Assembly: GCA_943331345.2 (NCBI GenBank)
Contig: CALQLF020000024.1
Coordinates: 1 to 37,436 of the forward strand
DNA length: 37,436 nucleotides
Source: Candidatus Planktophila lacus
GTDB taxonomy: Bacteria > Pseudomonadota > Gammaproteobacteria > Steroidobacterales > Steroidobacteraceae
Direction: 5' to 3'
The position numbers and the translations under genes are program-made. Below the pieces are notes generated by a model. It was not told the origin of the DNA and did not search any database. It saw only the letters and a program-made list of their open reading frames with translations. Of this stretch, positions 14,990 to 24,027 are shown one piece after another; position 1 is the stretch's first letter, and every line of letters starts with the position of its first letter.

Positions 14990-16624
14990 ATGGTCGAGTC
15001 GGTGGACGTTTTGGTCTTGGGTGGTGGTCTAGCCGGCCTCACCTGTGCGTTGCAATTACAGAAAGCCAGCCCAAACGCGCGCATTCATGTCGTGGAAAAG
15101 TCGGCGGAGCCGTTCCCGGCTGCCACTCACAAAGTGGGGGAGTCCACGGTCGAGATCGGGGCCCACTATTTTGGCGAAGTCTTGGGCTTGCGGTCGCACC
15201 TCGACTCAGCGCACCTGCGTAAATTCGGCTTTCGCTTCTTTCATAGCGATGGTTGTTCCTCTCTCGAGCAGGTCCGTGAGATCGGCGTCAGTCGTTACCT
15301 CTACGAACCCAGCTTTCAGATCGATCGTGGCGTGTTTGAAAACCATCTCGTCTCGGTGGCACGCGCTGCAGGCATAGCTGTCGAGACAGGAACCACGGTG
15401 GGGCAGGTAGCCCTATCGTCAGACGCGGCGCCGCATCGGGTGCAGATTTCCGGCGCTAACGGCGCCCGCGAAATCGACGCGCGGTGGGTGGTGGATGCCT
15501 CCGGGCGTACCGGGTTACTGAAGCGACAACTGAGCCTCGCGGAGCAGAATAGCCATGCCGCGAATTCCGTGTGGTTCCGCGTCCCTATCCGTATCGACAT
15601 CGAGTCCTGGACGCAGGACGAGCCCTGGTTGCAGCGCTGTCAGTCGGGCCATCGTTGGCGTTCCACCAATCACTTGGTCGGTGAAGGGTATTGGGTCTGG
15701 CTCATCCCGCTGTCTTCCGGCTATCACTCCGTCGGTATCGTCGCAGACCCGGCCTACCATCCGTTCAACGAACTCAGTTCGTTCGACAAGGCGATGGCAT
15801 GGTTCGATACCCACCAGCCGCGTTTGGCGCGCGCGCTGCGGGAGGCTGCCGTGCAGCCCGCCGATTTCGTGGGTTTGCGGCGCTTTTCCTACGGGTGTCG
15901 GCAACTGTTTTCGGAGCACCGCTGGGCTCTGACGGGTGAGGCCGGCGTGTTTCTGGACCCCTTCTACTCGCCGGGTAGCGATTTCATCGCTATCGCTAAT
16001 ACCTACATTACCGACCTTGTCTCGCGCGACTTGAGCGGGCGCCCCTGGGTGCCCTTTGTCGGATTCCACGAACAGATGTTCCGCTCTTTCTATGAGAGCA
16101 CGCTGACCCTGTACCAAGGTCAGTACCATATCTTCGGCGACCCGGAAGTCTTGCCGGTGAAGGTCATCTGGGACTACACCTACTATTGGGGTGTGCTGTG
16201 CCAGTTATTCTTCCAGGGACGTTTGGCTGACCTACGGACCTTGGGCAAATTGCGAGCGGACTTGCTGGCTGCTCGCGAACTGAATGGCGCGGTTCAGACC
16301 TTCCTGGGCGCTTGGTCGCGCATTAGTCAGCGCCGTAATGTCCCCGGGTTGCTAGACCAGGCGGTGTTGCCTTGGTTCGTGGAACTGAACCGGGGTTTGT
16401 CATCGAAGCTCGACGATGCCGCCTTTGTCGAACGTATACGTGAATGCGTTGCCTGCCTGCGCGAGTTGTCTGCGGAAATAGCCGGTCGCGCTGTGGCGGA
16501 CTACCCGCAGGTGTCGAACTGGCCGGAGTTCCAGCGCTTGGGAGAACTCTCCGGCAAGGCCCCCAACCCAGGTGGGCGCTTGCTGGATTACGGCAATCTC
16601 GCGCTGCCGCTGGCTGCGGCCTGA
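14990..16624 (+). CDS. FAD-dependent halogenase-like oxidoreductase, second copy type
   Basis: 544 residues. LGGGLAGL (10-17) is the FAD site, KVGESTVEIGAHYF (48-61) the region after it, WVWLIP (235-240) a WxWxIP-type signature, and GEAGVFLDPFYSPGSDF the second FAD site. It is longer than, and clearly different from, the flavoprotein at 11280. Proteins of this type are frequent in aryl-polyene and flexirubin clusters, often annotated as tryptophan halogenase or NAD(P)/FAD-dependent oxidoreductase. Possible jobs are ring hydroxylation, halogenation or chain desaturation; the sequence does not decide. The start follows the chain-length-factor stop without a gap. Confidence 0.8.
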   Translation: MVESVDVLVLGGGLAGLTCALQLQKASPNARIHVVEKSAEPFPAATHKVGESTVEIGAHYFGEVLGLRSHLDSAHLRKFGFRFFHSDGCSSLEQVREIGVSRYLYEPSFQIDRGVFENHLVSVARAAGIAVETGTTVGQVALSSDAAPHRVQISGANGAREIDARWVVDASGRTGLLKRQLSLAEQNSHAANSVWFRVPIRIDIESWTQDEPWLQRCQSGHRWRSTNHLVGEGYWVWLIPLSSGYHSVGIVADPAYHPFNELSSFDKAMAWFDTHQPRLARALREAAVQPADFVGLRRFSYGCRQLFSEHRWALTGEAGVFLDPFYSPGSDFIAIANTYITDLVSRDLSGRPWVPFVGFHEQMFRSFYESTLTLYQGQYHIFGDPEVLPVKVIWDYTYYWGVLCQLFFQGRLADLRTLGKLRADLLAARELNGAVQTFLGAWSRISQRRNVPGLLDQAVLPWFVELNRGLSSKLDDAAFVERIRECVACLRELSAEIAGRAVADYPQVSNWPEFQRLGELSGKAPNPGGRLLDYGNLALPLAAA

Positions 16625-16651
16625 ACGAGGAGACCCGGGCGGTTGACCCGA

Positions 16652-16667
16652 GGGCTGGCTTCAGCCC
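16652..16667. terminator. Hairpin between convergent genes (possible bidirectional terminator)
   Basis: GGGCTG (16652-16657), loop GCTT and CAGCCC (16662-16667) form a perfect 6-bp stem. It covers the stop codon of the minus-strand dehydratase gene and lies 28 bases after the plus-strand flavoprotein stop. There is no T-tract on either side. Confidence 0.35.
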
Positions 16668-17092
16668 GCTTGCCGCAAGACGACAGCCGCCCTACCTTCG
16701 CCGAGCAGACGGCCGCCCGCTTCGGCCTTGAAGGCATATTGCCAGCCCGTGGAATCGCCGTGCAGGCGGTTGGCAGTAATCTGCAACGTAGGGCCGGCCA
16801 GTGACAAATCTCCGCCGACTAACGTGACGTCGCGCAGGGATACCAGCAGGCCCGGGGCTGCCCGCTGACCGTCTCGTGCGGCGAGCAGTCCGCCGTGAAC
16901 CGCCATGGCTTGGGCCCCGTATTCGCACAAATGAACCATGGCCAGCCGTCCCCCACTACGCAGCGGGTGCTGGAGATCCGTGTGGTTCTTCGTGATGGCG
17001 ACGACGGTTGAGTCGTCCCAAGACAGCACCTGCTCTAGCAAGCACATGGAGCCGGCATGTGGAACGAGTTCCGCCGGATGCGGTGTTGTCAT
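16661..17092 (-). CDS. ApeP-like 3-hydroxyacyl-ACP dehydratase (hotdog)
   Basis: 143 residues from the ATG at 17092, overlapping the exporter stop (ATGA). The N-terminal block ELVPHAGSMCLLEQVL is the ApeP signature. HPLRSGGRLAMVHLCEYGAQ supplies the conserved histidine and the helix with an acidic residue, followed by AMAVHGGLL. It probably pairs with an ApeI-type partner to dehydrate 3-hydroxyacyl-ACP. The obvious partner in the same arm is at 21003-21317. It is the last gene of the minus-strand arm. Confidence 0.8.
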   Translation of the reverse strand: MTTPHPAELVPHAGSMCLLEQVLSWDDSTVVAITKNHTDLQHPLRSGGRLAMVHLCEYGAQAMAVHGGLLAARDGQRAAPGLLVSLRDVTLVGGDLSLAGPTLQITANRLHGDSTGWQYAFKAEAGGRLLGEGRAAVVLRQAG

Positions 17093-19431
17093 GGCGAGGA
17101 TGCCTCGGGCGAGTCTGAAAGTGCCGCGTCGGGACGCGAAACGAGGATGGCGAGTATAAAATTCGAAACTACGCCGATGGCCACCGTGAGGCCTATGCCC
17201 CGAAGCACCGGTAGACTGGAGAAAGCGAGCAGCGCGAACACCAACAGGGTGGTGGCGCTGCATATTAGAACGGCATGGAAGGTCCGGCATTGTTCCGCGA
17301 AGTCCTCAGCGGGACGTTCGAAGAACAGCGCGTAATCGAGCCCAAGCCCGGCCGCCAGCACCAGCGCGATGAGGTGGAACAAGGTCATGGAAATGCCCAT
17401 GGCCTGCAGGACACCCATGATGACGAGCGTGGTGGCCGCCATGGGAGCGACGACTCGCCAGACGCGATGTATGTCCCGCAAAGACAGCCAGACGACGACC
17501 AATAATAGGAGGCCTGCCGCCGCGAGCAACTTCACGATTTGTTGCCGTTGGCGTATCACTAGCCCGGTGGATGCCGTCTTCAGGTCGAGTAACAGGAACT
17601 GCGGGCCATTAGTTCCGGCTCGCAGCGCTGCGGGGTCTCGCACTCCGGCCAGAGTAACCAGCGCCGACCATTCTGCATCTCGCTGCAGCAGCAAAGCAGC
17701 GACTCTTGATCCCAAGGGCGTGTTCCGGATGGTCTCTGGTGTGATGGGTGCGGCCGTGCGTGCGACCTCCACGTCCTCCAGGAACGGGGTAAACGTCTCG
17801 GCTGCGAAAGAGCCTTCGACTTCACTCGCTGCCGTCAATTGGCTGGCCAATACACTTCCTTGCGGGAGCTTGGCTTGGCGGAGGCGCTGCGTGGCGATGC
17901 TTGGCAAGTAGCGGGTAGACAAGTCATAGCCGCTGATGGTTCCTGCGGACTTCCAGGCTTCCAGTTGCGGCACCATTTGTTCGCTTTGTTGCAGGACATC
18001 TTCGGCGGTGGGGCCGTTCACCGCGAGCATGTACCGAACGTCTGGGGCGCCCAGTTCCTTTCGCAATTGGCTATCGAGTTGGATAAGCGGCTTCGGTACC
18101 GGCGTCAACGCACCAAGATTGTCCTCCCACAGGGGTGCAGGCGAACGGAGGATGGCGAGAGATGCTGCCGCGAGTACCACTGCTAGCGCCCATTTGGGAC
18201 GCGGGATAGCGGCGACGCGCTTCCAAGCCGTGGCCAGTTGGTGTGAAGCGGCAGGATCGTGCAATGCCGTGCCGGTGAGCGCTGGAACCAACCAACGAGT
18301 CACCAGTGCCGCGGTGGCCAAGCCGGTGATGGTGAAGCAGGCGAGTTGCGAAAGGCCTTTCACGCCCGCGAGTGCGAATGCCAGATAGGCGACGCACGTG
18401 CTCGCGACGCCCGTCGCCAGCGTGGGCCACAGTCGACGGGCTTCGTGCGTAGCGTCGGTGCGCGGATGCAGATGACTGAAGAGGTGGAGTGGGTAGTCTT
18501 GGACAACGCCAATGAGGGTGAAGCCGAAGGCAAGCGTGATGCCGTGCGCCTCCCCGAAGATGGCGGCTACAGCCGCCAGCCCGGCAACGCCCGCAGTGCC
18601 GAGCGGAAGCGCACCGAGTAACACCCATCGCCAACGACGATAGGCCAATAGCAACAAGGTCACGAGGCCTAGCGAGTCGATGGCCCCAATCCAGTTGGCC
18701 TCGCGTTCCGTGCGATTGCGCATCAATGCCGAGAATGCTGCAGGGCCAGTGAATTGGACTCGCACTTCTGCCGGGAGATGGGCGGCAGTGACGCCTGCTT
18801 GAAGTGCCGACAGGCTGCGCCCCTGTGCGTCGGCATCGAAACCCGTCAGAGACAGTTCCAGCAATTGGATAGCGCGCCGGCCATCCGAGGTGAACCAAAC
18901 GCCCTCTTTCGAAGCGGGTTGCTCCTGCGGCGTCCAGGCATCTACCAATTTCAAAGTCGTGAGTGTCGGGTCTCGCGGGAGCAGTTCTTCCACCAATGGT
19001 GCGATGGGGGAAGCGAGGTCTGTCACGCGCTCGGAGAGAGCGGTGATGAGCGCTCCTTCATTGAGTGGTGTGTCCGTGAACAGATAGCGCAACGGCAGAA
19101 GGTTCGACGGAATCGACATCTGCTCGCTGCCATCGCCGTTCAGCACATGCGCCACCACTGGCGAGGCACGAAACTTTGCAGCGAGTGAGCGCGACGCCAG
19201 GGCCAGCGTCTTGGTATCTGGCCCTTCCACCGATACCAATACCAACCGTGACGCTGGACCGGAGCCGAGCCCTTCTAGCAGCAGTTTTTCCTGCGCGGTC
19301 TGCGGCGTCGGCAGGAAGAGTCTCAGATCTGCGCTGACCTTCAGATGGCGCTGGATAGCCCAGCCGGTCAACACTAGAAAGACCAGCCACACGAGGAGCA
19401 GCCAGTTCTGGCTGCGGGTGGTGATTGTCAC
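17089..19431 (-). CDS. MMPL/RND-family exporter of the aryl polyene cluster
   Basis: 780 residues if it starts at the GTG at 19431, which overlaps the LolA-like stop as GTGA, the pattern used throughout the cluster; a GTG at 19443 is an alternative. Residues 9-26 form the first membrane helix, followed by a large periplasmic domain. A set of helices then starts near IGAIDSLGLVTLLLLA, a second periplasmic domain follows, and the last helices end at VSNFILAILVS. This two-fold repeat is typical of MMPL/RND transporters. In Xanthomonas and E. coli-type clusters the homologue is thought to move the polyene lipid across the inner membrane. It overlaps the dehydratase gene by ATGA. Confidence 0.88.
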   Translation of the reverse strand: MTITTRSQNWLLLVWLVFLVLTGWAIQRHLKVSADLRLFLPTPQTAQEKLLLEGLGSGPASRLVLVSVEGPDTKTLALASRSLAAKFRASPVVAHVLNGDGSEQMSIPSNLLPLRYLFTDTPLNEGALITALSERVTDLASPIAPLVEELLPRDPTLTTLKLVDAWTPQEQPASKEGVWFTSDGRRAIQLLELSLTGFDADAQGRSLSALQAGVTAAHLPAEVRVQFTGPAAFSALMRNRTEREANWIGAIDSLGLVTLLLLAYRRWRWVLLGALPLGTAGVAGLAAVAAIFGEAHGITLAFGFTLIGVVQDYPLHLFSHLHPRTDATHEARRLWPTLATGVASTCVAYLAFALAGVKGLSQLACFTITGLATAALVTRWLVPALTGTALHDPAASHQLATAWKRVAAIPRPKWALAVVLAAASLAILRSPAPLWEDNLGALTPVPKPLIQLDSQLRKELGAPDVRYMLAVNGPTAEDVLQQSEQMVPQLEAWKSAGTISGYDLSTRYLPSIATQRLRQAKLPQGSVLASQLTAASEVEGSFAAETFTPFLEDVEVARTAAPITPETIRNTPLGSRVAALLLQRDAEWSALVTLAGVRDPAALRAGTNGPQFLLLDLKTASTGLVIRQRQQIVKLLAAAGLLLLVVVWLSLRDIHRVWRVVAPMAATTLVIMGVLQAMGISMTLFHLIALVLAAGLGLDYALFFERPAEDFAEQCRTFHAVLICSATTLLVFALLAFSSLPVLRGIGLTVAIGVVSNFILAILVSRPDAALSDSPEASSP

Positions 19432-20081
19432 GGGCTTGTGCACTTGGACTCCAACCAGGCGGTTGGGTCGGTGGTTGGTATTGCCACATGGTCGTCCACC
19501 AATACCATGGTGCTGGTCGCTCCGCTCGCTTCGAGCACGTCGATGCACTGGGCACCATTGGCGTTACCGCGCACCTCGAGTGCGCGGATGCGGCGCAGTA
19601 CCTTCGTGTCGAGTGGAACCATGCGCAGCGTCCAGCGGCTGCCATGTTCTTCGAGCGAAAGGTTGAACACCTTCCTGATGGCCGCCTCGTCGCCGCCCAT
19701 GATGCCGGAGATGCCGGCGAAGATGGCGCTCAGTTCCGGGACGTTTCCGAGGTCAAAATTGCGCACTGGGCCTGTCCCTTGCGACAGCCTGGCAACAGTG
19801 CCATCGACCTCGAAGCGCCGTTCCACGGGCTTCAGAACGCTCTTTACCAGCTGACCAGGCCCGCGGTATTCCAGTGTTCCTGTCGATATGCTGGGTCGGC
19901 GCAGCAGGCGCGACTGACGGACCTCGACAAACCCATGGGTGGCCGGAGTTTTGGGTGCCATCTTCCGGAGCAAATTGCCGGCGTCGCCAACTGCCTTGGT
20001 GGCAGCTGGCGCAGTCAGCAGCACTATCAGCAACAGGCTGGCGGAGACTCTGCCGCGGCGCTGCTCAGGGCTGTTCATCAT
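19428..20081 (-). CDS. LolA-like outer-membrane lipoprotein carrier protein
   Basis: 217 residues with an N-terminal signal peptide (RVSASLLLIVLLTAPAATKA, about residues 11-30). The mature part has the LolA-type beta pattern: GFVEVRQSRLLRRPSISTG, LEYRGPGQLV and later SLEEHGSRWTLRMVP. This LolA-like branch accompanies MMPL exporters in aryl-polyene clusters and may carry the pigment lipid through the periplasm. It overlaps the upstream acyltransferase by 17 bases and the exporter by GTGA. Confidence 0.83.
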   Translation of the reverse strand: MMNSPEQRRGRVSASLLLIVLLTAPAATKAVGDAGNLLRKMAPKTPATHGFVEVRQSRLLRRPSISTGTLEYRGPGQLVKSVLKPVERRFEVDGTVARLSQGTGPVRNFDLGNVPELSAIFAGISGIMGGDEAAIRKVFNLSLEEHGSRWTLRMVPLDTKVLRRIRALEVRGNANGAQCIDVLEASGATSTMVLVDDHVAIPTTDPTAWLESKCTSP

Positions 20082-21006
20082 GCTGCGATGTCCAGAAGTC
20101 GTAGAAATTGAACCAATTAAAGGGAGCTTGCTGAACGTGGTGGCCGAGCCGGTCGGCGAAGCGCTGGGTGATGGCGCGTAGTGCCTCGTCGCGGCTAGCG
20201 CGCGGAATTTCTAGCGCGGAAGAGAAGGCTTCGAAATGGAGGTCGTAGCGGCGCCCACCTCGATAAAGGCCGAAGCACAGCACCACGGGTACCTTCATGG
20301 CGGCAGCCAGCAGCCAGGGTGCTGTCGGGAAGGGGGCATTTTCGCCGAGGAATTCCGCGGTGACCAGCGTATTGCCGGGACGCGCCCGGTCTGCCAGCAG
20401 GGTGACCAACGCGCGAGCTTCGAGGGCCTCGCGGATGGCCAGCGCTGTCGCCAAGCCATCTTGTCTGGCATTGATGATGCTGCCGGCCAAGGTCGGGTTC
20501 AGCGCATTGAGCATTAGGGAAACGGTCGGGTTCTGTCCCAGATCGATGACGGGGCGTACCGCTTGTTCCGGGCGCTGAAGGGCCAGCACGCGGAGCGCGT
20601 CGAAGCTACCCATATGGGCGCCGATCAGCAGGGCGCCTTGGTTCAAGTCCAGTGCTTGGTGCAATTCTTCGAGCCCGTGCGTCTTAATGTCGAAGCGCCG
20701 GAACGACTCCGAAAGCAGGAAAACCCGGTCCAGTGTCACGGTGGCGAAGGCGTACATGTGGCGCCAGACATCCAGCAGCGACGCTGGGCGGCCCATGGCG
20801 CGTGACAGAAAGATTCGTGAAGCGCGGCGTTCCGGGCCGCGACGCAGCACAAAGTAGGCCGCTACGGGCACCAGAACCAAGCGCGCGGGCCAACGCCCAG
20901 CCAGCAGAGCGACAGTGCGAATGAGCCAGAGGGCGAGTTTCCCACCGCCTTCAGGGCGTTTCATCCAGGAGGCGGTCGGCGGCGGGTTCTGCGGTGTATC
21001 GCTCAC
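20065..21006 (-). CDS. LpxL/HtrB-like acyltransferase
   Basis: 313 residues. Residues 22-55 contain a membrane segment. Around residue 150 GALLIGAHMGSFDALR carries the HX4D-like motif of the lauroyl/myristoyl acyltransferase family (His, then Asp five residues on), and LADRARPGNT is in the usual place of the second motif. Members next to aryl-polyene genes may attach the polyene acyl chain to a lipid acceptor. It overlaps the dehydratase gene by four bases (21003-21006) and the LolA-like gene by 17. Confidence 0.83.
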   Translation of the reverse strand: MSDTPQNPPPTASWMKRPEGGGKLALWLIRTVALLAGRWPARLVLVPVAAYFVLRRGPERRASRIFLSRAMGRPASLLDVWRHMYAFATVTLDRVFLLSESFRRFDIKTHGLEELHQALDLNQGALLIGAHMGSFDALRVLALQRPEQAVRPVIDLGQNPTVSLMLNALNPTLAGSIINARQDGLATALAIREALEARALVTLLADRARPGNTLVTAEFLGENAPFPTAPWLLAAAMKVPVVLCFGLYRGGRRYDLHFEAFSSALEIPRASRDEALRAITQRFADRLGHHVQQAPFNWFNFYDFWTSQHDEQP

Positions 21007-21317
21007 GTCGCTGCGCCTTCCTCGGGAGACTCCTGTCGCAGCAGGCCACTGGCCAGAGCGATGCCCGCATGGGTGACCTTGAACCGCACCGTCGTGGCGT
21101 CTATTTGGAGTTCGACATCGGCCACTTGGTCGGGTAACAACGGCCGTACGAATTTCACCCAGGCCAATTGGCGCGGTGAGTCGAGTTCCGGGCCGAGCAA
21201 TTGCAGCACATGGTCAAGGATGACAACGCCTGGCACCAGTGGGTTCCCTGGAAAGTGCCCCGGCAGGCTAGGGTGGCTTGCTTCGATACGGAACTGGTGG
21301 TGCCGGAGCGTAGTCAT
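21003..21317 (-). CDS. ApeI-like 3-hydroxyacyl-ACP dehydratase (hotdog)
   Basis: 104 residues from the ATG at 21317, which has GAGGA 7 to 8 bases upstream; an ATG at 21338 lacks such a site. GHFPGNPLVPGVVILDHV (20-37) is the FabZ/ApeI signature with His21 as probable base. The short length fits the stand-alone ApeI type, which forms a complex with ApeP. The likely partner is at 16661-17092. A second ApeI-like domain is in the protein at 4260-4850. Confidence 0.85.
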   Translation of the reverse strand: MTTLRHHQFRIEASHPSLPGHFPGNPLVPGVVILDHVLQLLGPELDSPRQLAWVKFVRPLLPDQVADVELQIDATTVRFKVTHAGIALASGLLRQESPEEGAAT

Positions 21318-21377
21318 CGTGAATTCCTCGGGAGGCACAGCGTCACCAGAGTTGTAGGTTGCCGTGGGACTCAGGGG

Positions 21378-22061
21378 TCATTTCGGCGCGCGCAGGCTGG
21401 CTAACAGAGCCGGCCCGACGGCGACTGCGCGCTGGCAAAAGTGAAAGAAGTTGCGATAGGGCTGCCACGGGAAGCGGTACCGACGGTAACTATATTCGCT
21501 AAGAAAGAGCAGCGCAGCCACCGCATAGCAACCCAGATTCGCGTACCAAGACCACCAGTGTATCGGTAGCTGGAGGGCGGGAGTCAGGCCGACGCTGGTC
21601 AGTACTCCTCCGGGCATTGCCAGCAAGGCGAGCAAGAGACAGGCCAGAGCGTTGGCATGGAACAACAATGCCCAAAGCAGTGTGACGCGTCGCGCGTAGG
21701 GCCAGACGGCGTCGTCCTGTATGTCATTTTCCGGATGCAGCAGGCGGACTAGGCGTTCCACCAGCGGCACGCTGCCCGCGCGCAGGGTATGTCCGAACAG
21801 CCAGCCCAGGGCTAGATTGGCAACGATGGGTGGAACGAACAGTATCAGCACGGCGTGCTGGCGAAACCAAGAGGAGAGCAGCGCGGCAGCAACAGCGATA
21901 ATGGTTAGCCATGCTGATGCCCTACGCGCATGCAGATTGGGATAGAGCATGGCCAGCGTCAGCAGCATGAGTGCTGCCAAGGCCCACGACAACCGATGGG
22001 TGGAAGCGTAGAGATGGGTCAGCAAGGCGTATCCAGCCAAAGAAACGCCCTGCTGCCACAT
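21378..22061 (-). CDS. Membrane protein of aryl polyene clusters (COG4648-like)
   Basis: 227 residues with about six hydrophobic segments: near 24-40, 50-65, 68-92, 122-150, 160-175 and 178-187. It ends in the basic aromatic stretch YSYRRYRFPWQPYRNFFHF. I recognise it as the predicted membrane protein that often accompanies aryl-polyene genes; its function is unknown. Its ATG is 12 bases after the rpoD stop on the same strand, leaving no room for a terminator or promoter between them. Confidence 0.75.
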   Translation of the reverse strand: MWQQGVSLAGYALLTHLYASTHRLSWALAALMLLTLAMLYPNLHARRASAWLTIIAVAAALLSSWFRQHAVLILFVPPIVANLALGWLFGHTLRAGSVPLVERLVRLLHPENDIQDDAVWPYARRVTLLWALLFHANALACLLLALLAMPGGVLTSVGLTPALQLPIHWWSWYANLGCYAVAALLFLSEYSYRRYRFPWQPYRNFFHFCQRAVAVGPALLASLRAPK

Positions 22062-22073
22062 AAGCGGCTGTCC

Positions 22074-23942
22074 TCAGTCTTCCTGCAGGAAGCTGCGCAG
22101 TTGTTCGCTGCGGCTCGGGTGACGCAGTTTGCGCAGCGCCTTTGCTTCAATCTGGCGGATGCGCTCGCGCGTTACATCGAACTGCTTGCCGACCTCTTCG
22201 AGGGTGTGGTCGGTGTTCATGTCGATGCCAAAGCGCATACGCAGCACCTTGGCTTCGCGCGGCGTTAGCTGAGCGAGCACGGCGTGCGTGGTCTCGCGCA
22301 GGCTTTCGCCGGTGGCAGCTTCCAGCGGGCTTTGCACCGAGGTGTCTTCGATAAAGTCGCCCAAGTGGCTGTCTTCGTCGTCGCCGATGGGAGTCTCCAT
22401 GGAGATGGGCTCTTTGGCGATCTTCAACACCTTGCGGACCTTGTCCTCGGGCATTTCCATCTTGATGGCTAGTTCTTCCGGCGTCGGCTCGCGGCCCATC
22501 TCCTGCAGCATCTGCCGCGAGATGCGGTTCAGCTTGTTGATGGTCTCGATCATGTGGACCGGGATGCGGATGGTGCGCGCCTGGTCGGCGATGGAGCGGG
22601 TGATGGCCTGACGAATCCACCACGTGGCATACGTGGAGAACTTGTAGCCGCGGCGGTATTCAAACTTGTCCACGGCCTTCATGAGGCCGATGTTGCCTTC
22701 CTGAATGAGGTCCAGGAACTGCAAGCCGCGGTTGGTGTACTTCTTCGCGATGGAGATGACGAGGCGCAGGTTGGCCTCGACCATTTCCTTCTTGGCGCGG
22801 CGGGCCTGGGCTTCGCCGACGGCCACTTCCTTGTTGATGTCCTTCAGTTCCTGCAGCGACAGGTGGAGCGCCTTCTCAGTGTCCATGAGCTGCTTCTGAC
22901 GCGCCATGATGTCCGGCTTCAGCTTGCCGAGCGGCGCGCTGTGCTTGCGCTTGGCGCGGATGGTCTTGTCGAGCCAAGCCACCTTGGTTTCGTTCTTCAG
23001 GAACGCGGTGAGGAAGTCCTTGCGGGGCATGCCCGCGTTCTTCACGCACAGCGTCATGATTTCGCGCTCGATGCCGCGCACTTCGGCCACCTGCTCGCGC
23101 AGGTTGTCGATGAGTGCCTCGAACATCTTCGGTGCCAGCTTCAGTTCCATGAACTCGCCGAGCAGCTTTTCGCGGGCCTTGATGACCTTCGGGTCCTTGC
23201 TGCCCTTTTCGTCGAGTGCCTTGGCTACGGAAGCTGCGAGCTTGGCGATGCTGGCGAAGCGGCGTGCTGCCTCTTCCGGGTCTGGCCCGGTCTCGCCCGG
23301 TTCGTCGTCGCCTTCGGTGTCTTCGGTTTCCTCGGCTTCCTCGCCCTTGGCAGCGGCCGCAGCGGCCTGCACCTTCGGGTTCTGGGGCTGGGCAATTTCG
23401 TCGGGTGCGTTCGGGTCCACGAAGCCGGTGATGACTTCGACAAGGCGGCCTTGGCCGGCCTTGATGGGCTCGTAGGCACCGAGCAGCATGGTGAAGGTGC
23501 TGGGGAAGTGGCCGAGCGCGCGGCGCACTGCCTCGAGGCCTTCCTCGATGCGCTTGGCGATACGGATTTCGCCTTCGCGGGTGAGCAGTTCCACGGTACC
23601 CATCTCGCGCATGTACATGCGGACGGGGTCGGTGGTGCGGCCGAACTCGGCGTCGACGGTGGCGAGGGCGGCGGCCGCTTCCTCGATGGCTTCGTCGTCG
23701 GTGGTGACGGTGGCGTCATTCAGGCTCAACGATTCGGCGTCCGGCGCCTTCTCGTAGACCGGAATACCCATGTCGTTGATGATGTTGACGATCTCTTCGA
23801 TCTGCTCGGGATCGACGATTTCGCTGGGCAGGTGGTCGTTCACCTCAAGATAGGTGAGGAAGCCCTGCTCCTTGCCACGGGCAATGAGCTTCTGCAGCTG
23901 CGACGTGCGGTCGTCCGCGGCGCGGTCTTTAATTTCGCTCAA
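22074..23942 (-). CDS. rpoD: RNA polymerase sigma factor RpoD (sigma-70)
   Basis: 622 residues from a TTG at 23942 with AAGGGG 7 bases upstream. The resulting length agrees with xanthomonad RpoD. Region 1.1 is at the N-terminus ([12 protein letters not shown]), region 1.2 begins at [16 protein letters not shown], and a long acidic segment ([17 protein letters not shown]) sits in the non-conserved region. Region 2 contains [17 protein letters not shown] and region 4 ends with [19 protein letters not shown], the helix-turn-helix for the -35 element. It is the last gene of the rpsU-yqeY-dnaG-rpoD group and is followed after 12 bases by the aryl-polyene minus arm. Confidence 0.96.
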   Translation of the reverse strand: MSEIKDRAADDRTSQLQKLIARGKEQGFLTYLEVNDHLPSEIVDPEQIEEIVNIINDMGIPVYEKAPDAESLSLNDATVTTDDEAIEEAAAALATVDAEFGRTTDPVRMYMREMGTVELLTREGEIRIAKRIEEGLEAVRRALGHFPSTFTMLLGAYEPIKAGQGRLVEVITGFVDPNAPDEIAQPQNPKVQAAAAAAKGEEAEETEDTEGDDEPGETGPDPEEAARRFASIAKLAASVAKALDEKGSKDPKVIKAREKLLGEFMELKLAPKMFEALIDNLREQVAEVRGIEREIMTLCVKNAGMPRKDFLTAFLKNETKVAWLDKTIRAKRKHSAPLGKLKPDIMARQKQLMDTEKALHLSLQELKDINKEVAVGEAQARRAKKEMVEANLRLVISIAKKYTNRGLQFLDLIQEGNIGLMKAVDKFEYRRGYKFSTYATWWIRQAITRSIADQARTIRIPVHMIETINKLNRISRQMLQEMGREPTPEELAIKMEMPEDKVRKVLKIAKEPISMETPIGDDEDSHLGDFIEDTSVQSPLEAATGESLRETTHAVLAQLTPREAKVLRMRFGIDMNTDHTLEEVGKQFDVTRERIRQIEAKALRKLRHPSRSEQLRSFLQED

Positions 23943-23949
23943 GGTGCCA

Positions 23950-23955
23950 CCCCTT
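23950..23955 (-). promoter_or_regulatory. Ribosome binding site deciding the rpoD TTG start
   Basis: On the minus strand AAGGGG is followed by TGGCACC and then TTG. This is the only good Shine-Dalgarno in the 5' region of rpoD. The TTG gives a protein that begins a few residues before the conserved region 1.1. Confidence 0.65.
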
Positions 23956-24027
23956 ATCTCGTTGCCTGTCCGCACGCCGCTGGCAGTTGCCTGCGTGGCG
24001 CGCAAAACCTTTCCATGGGAACGGCCG

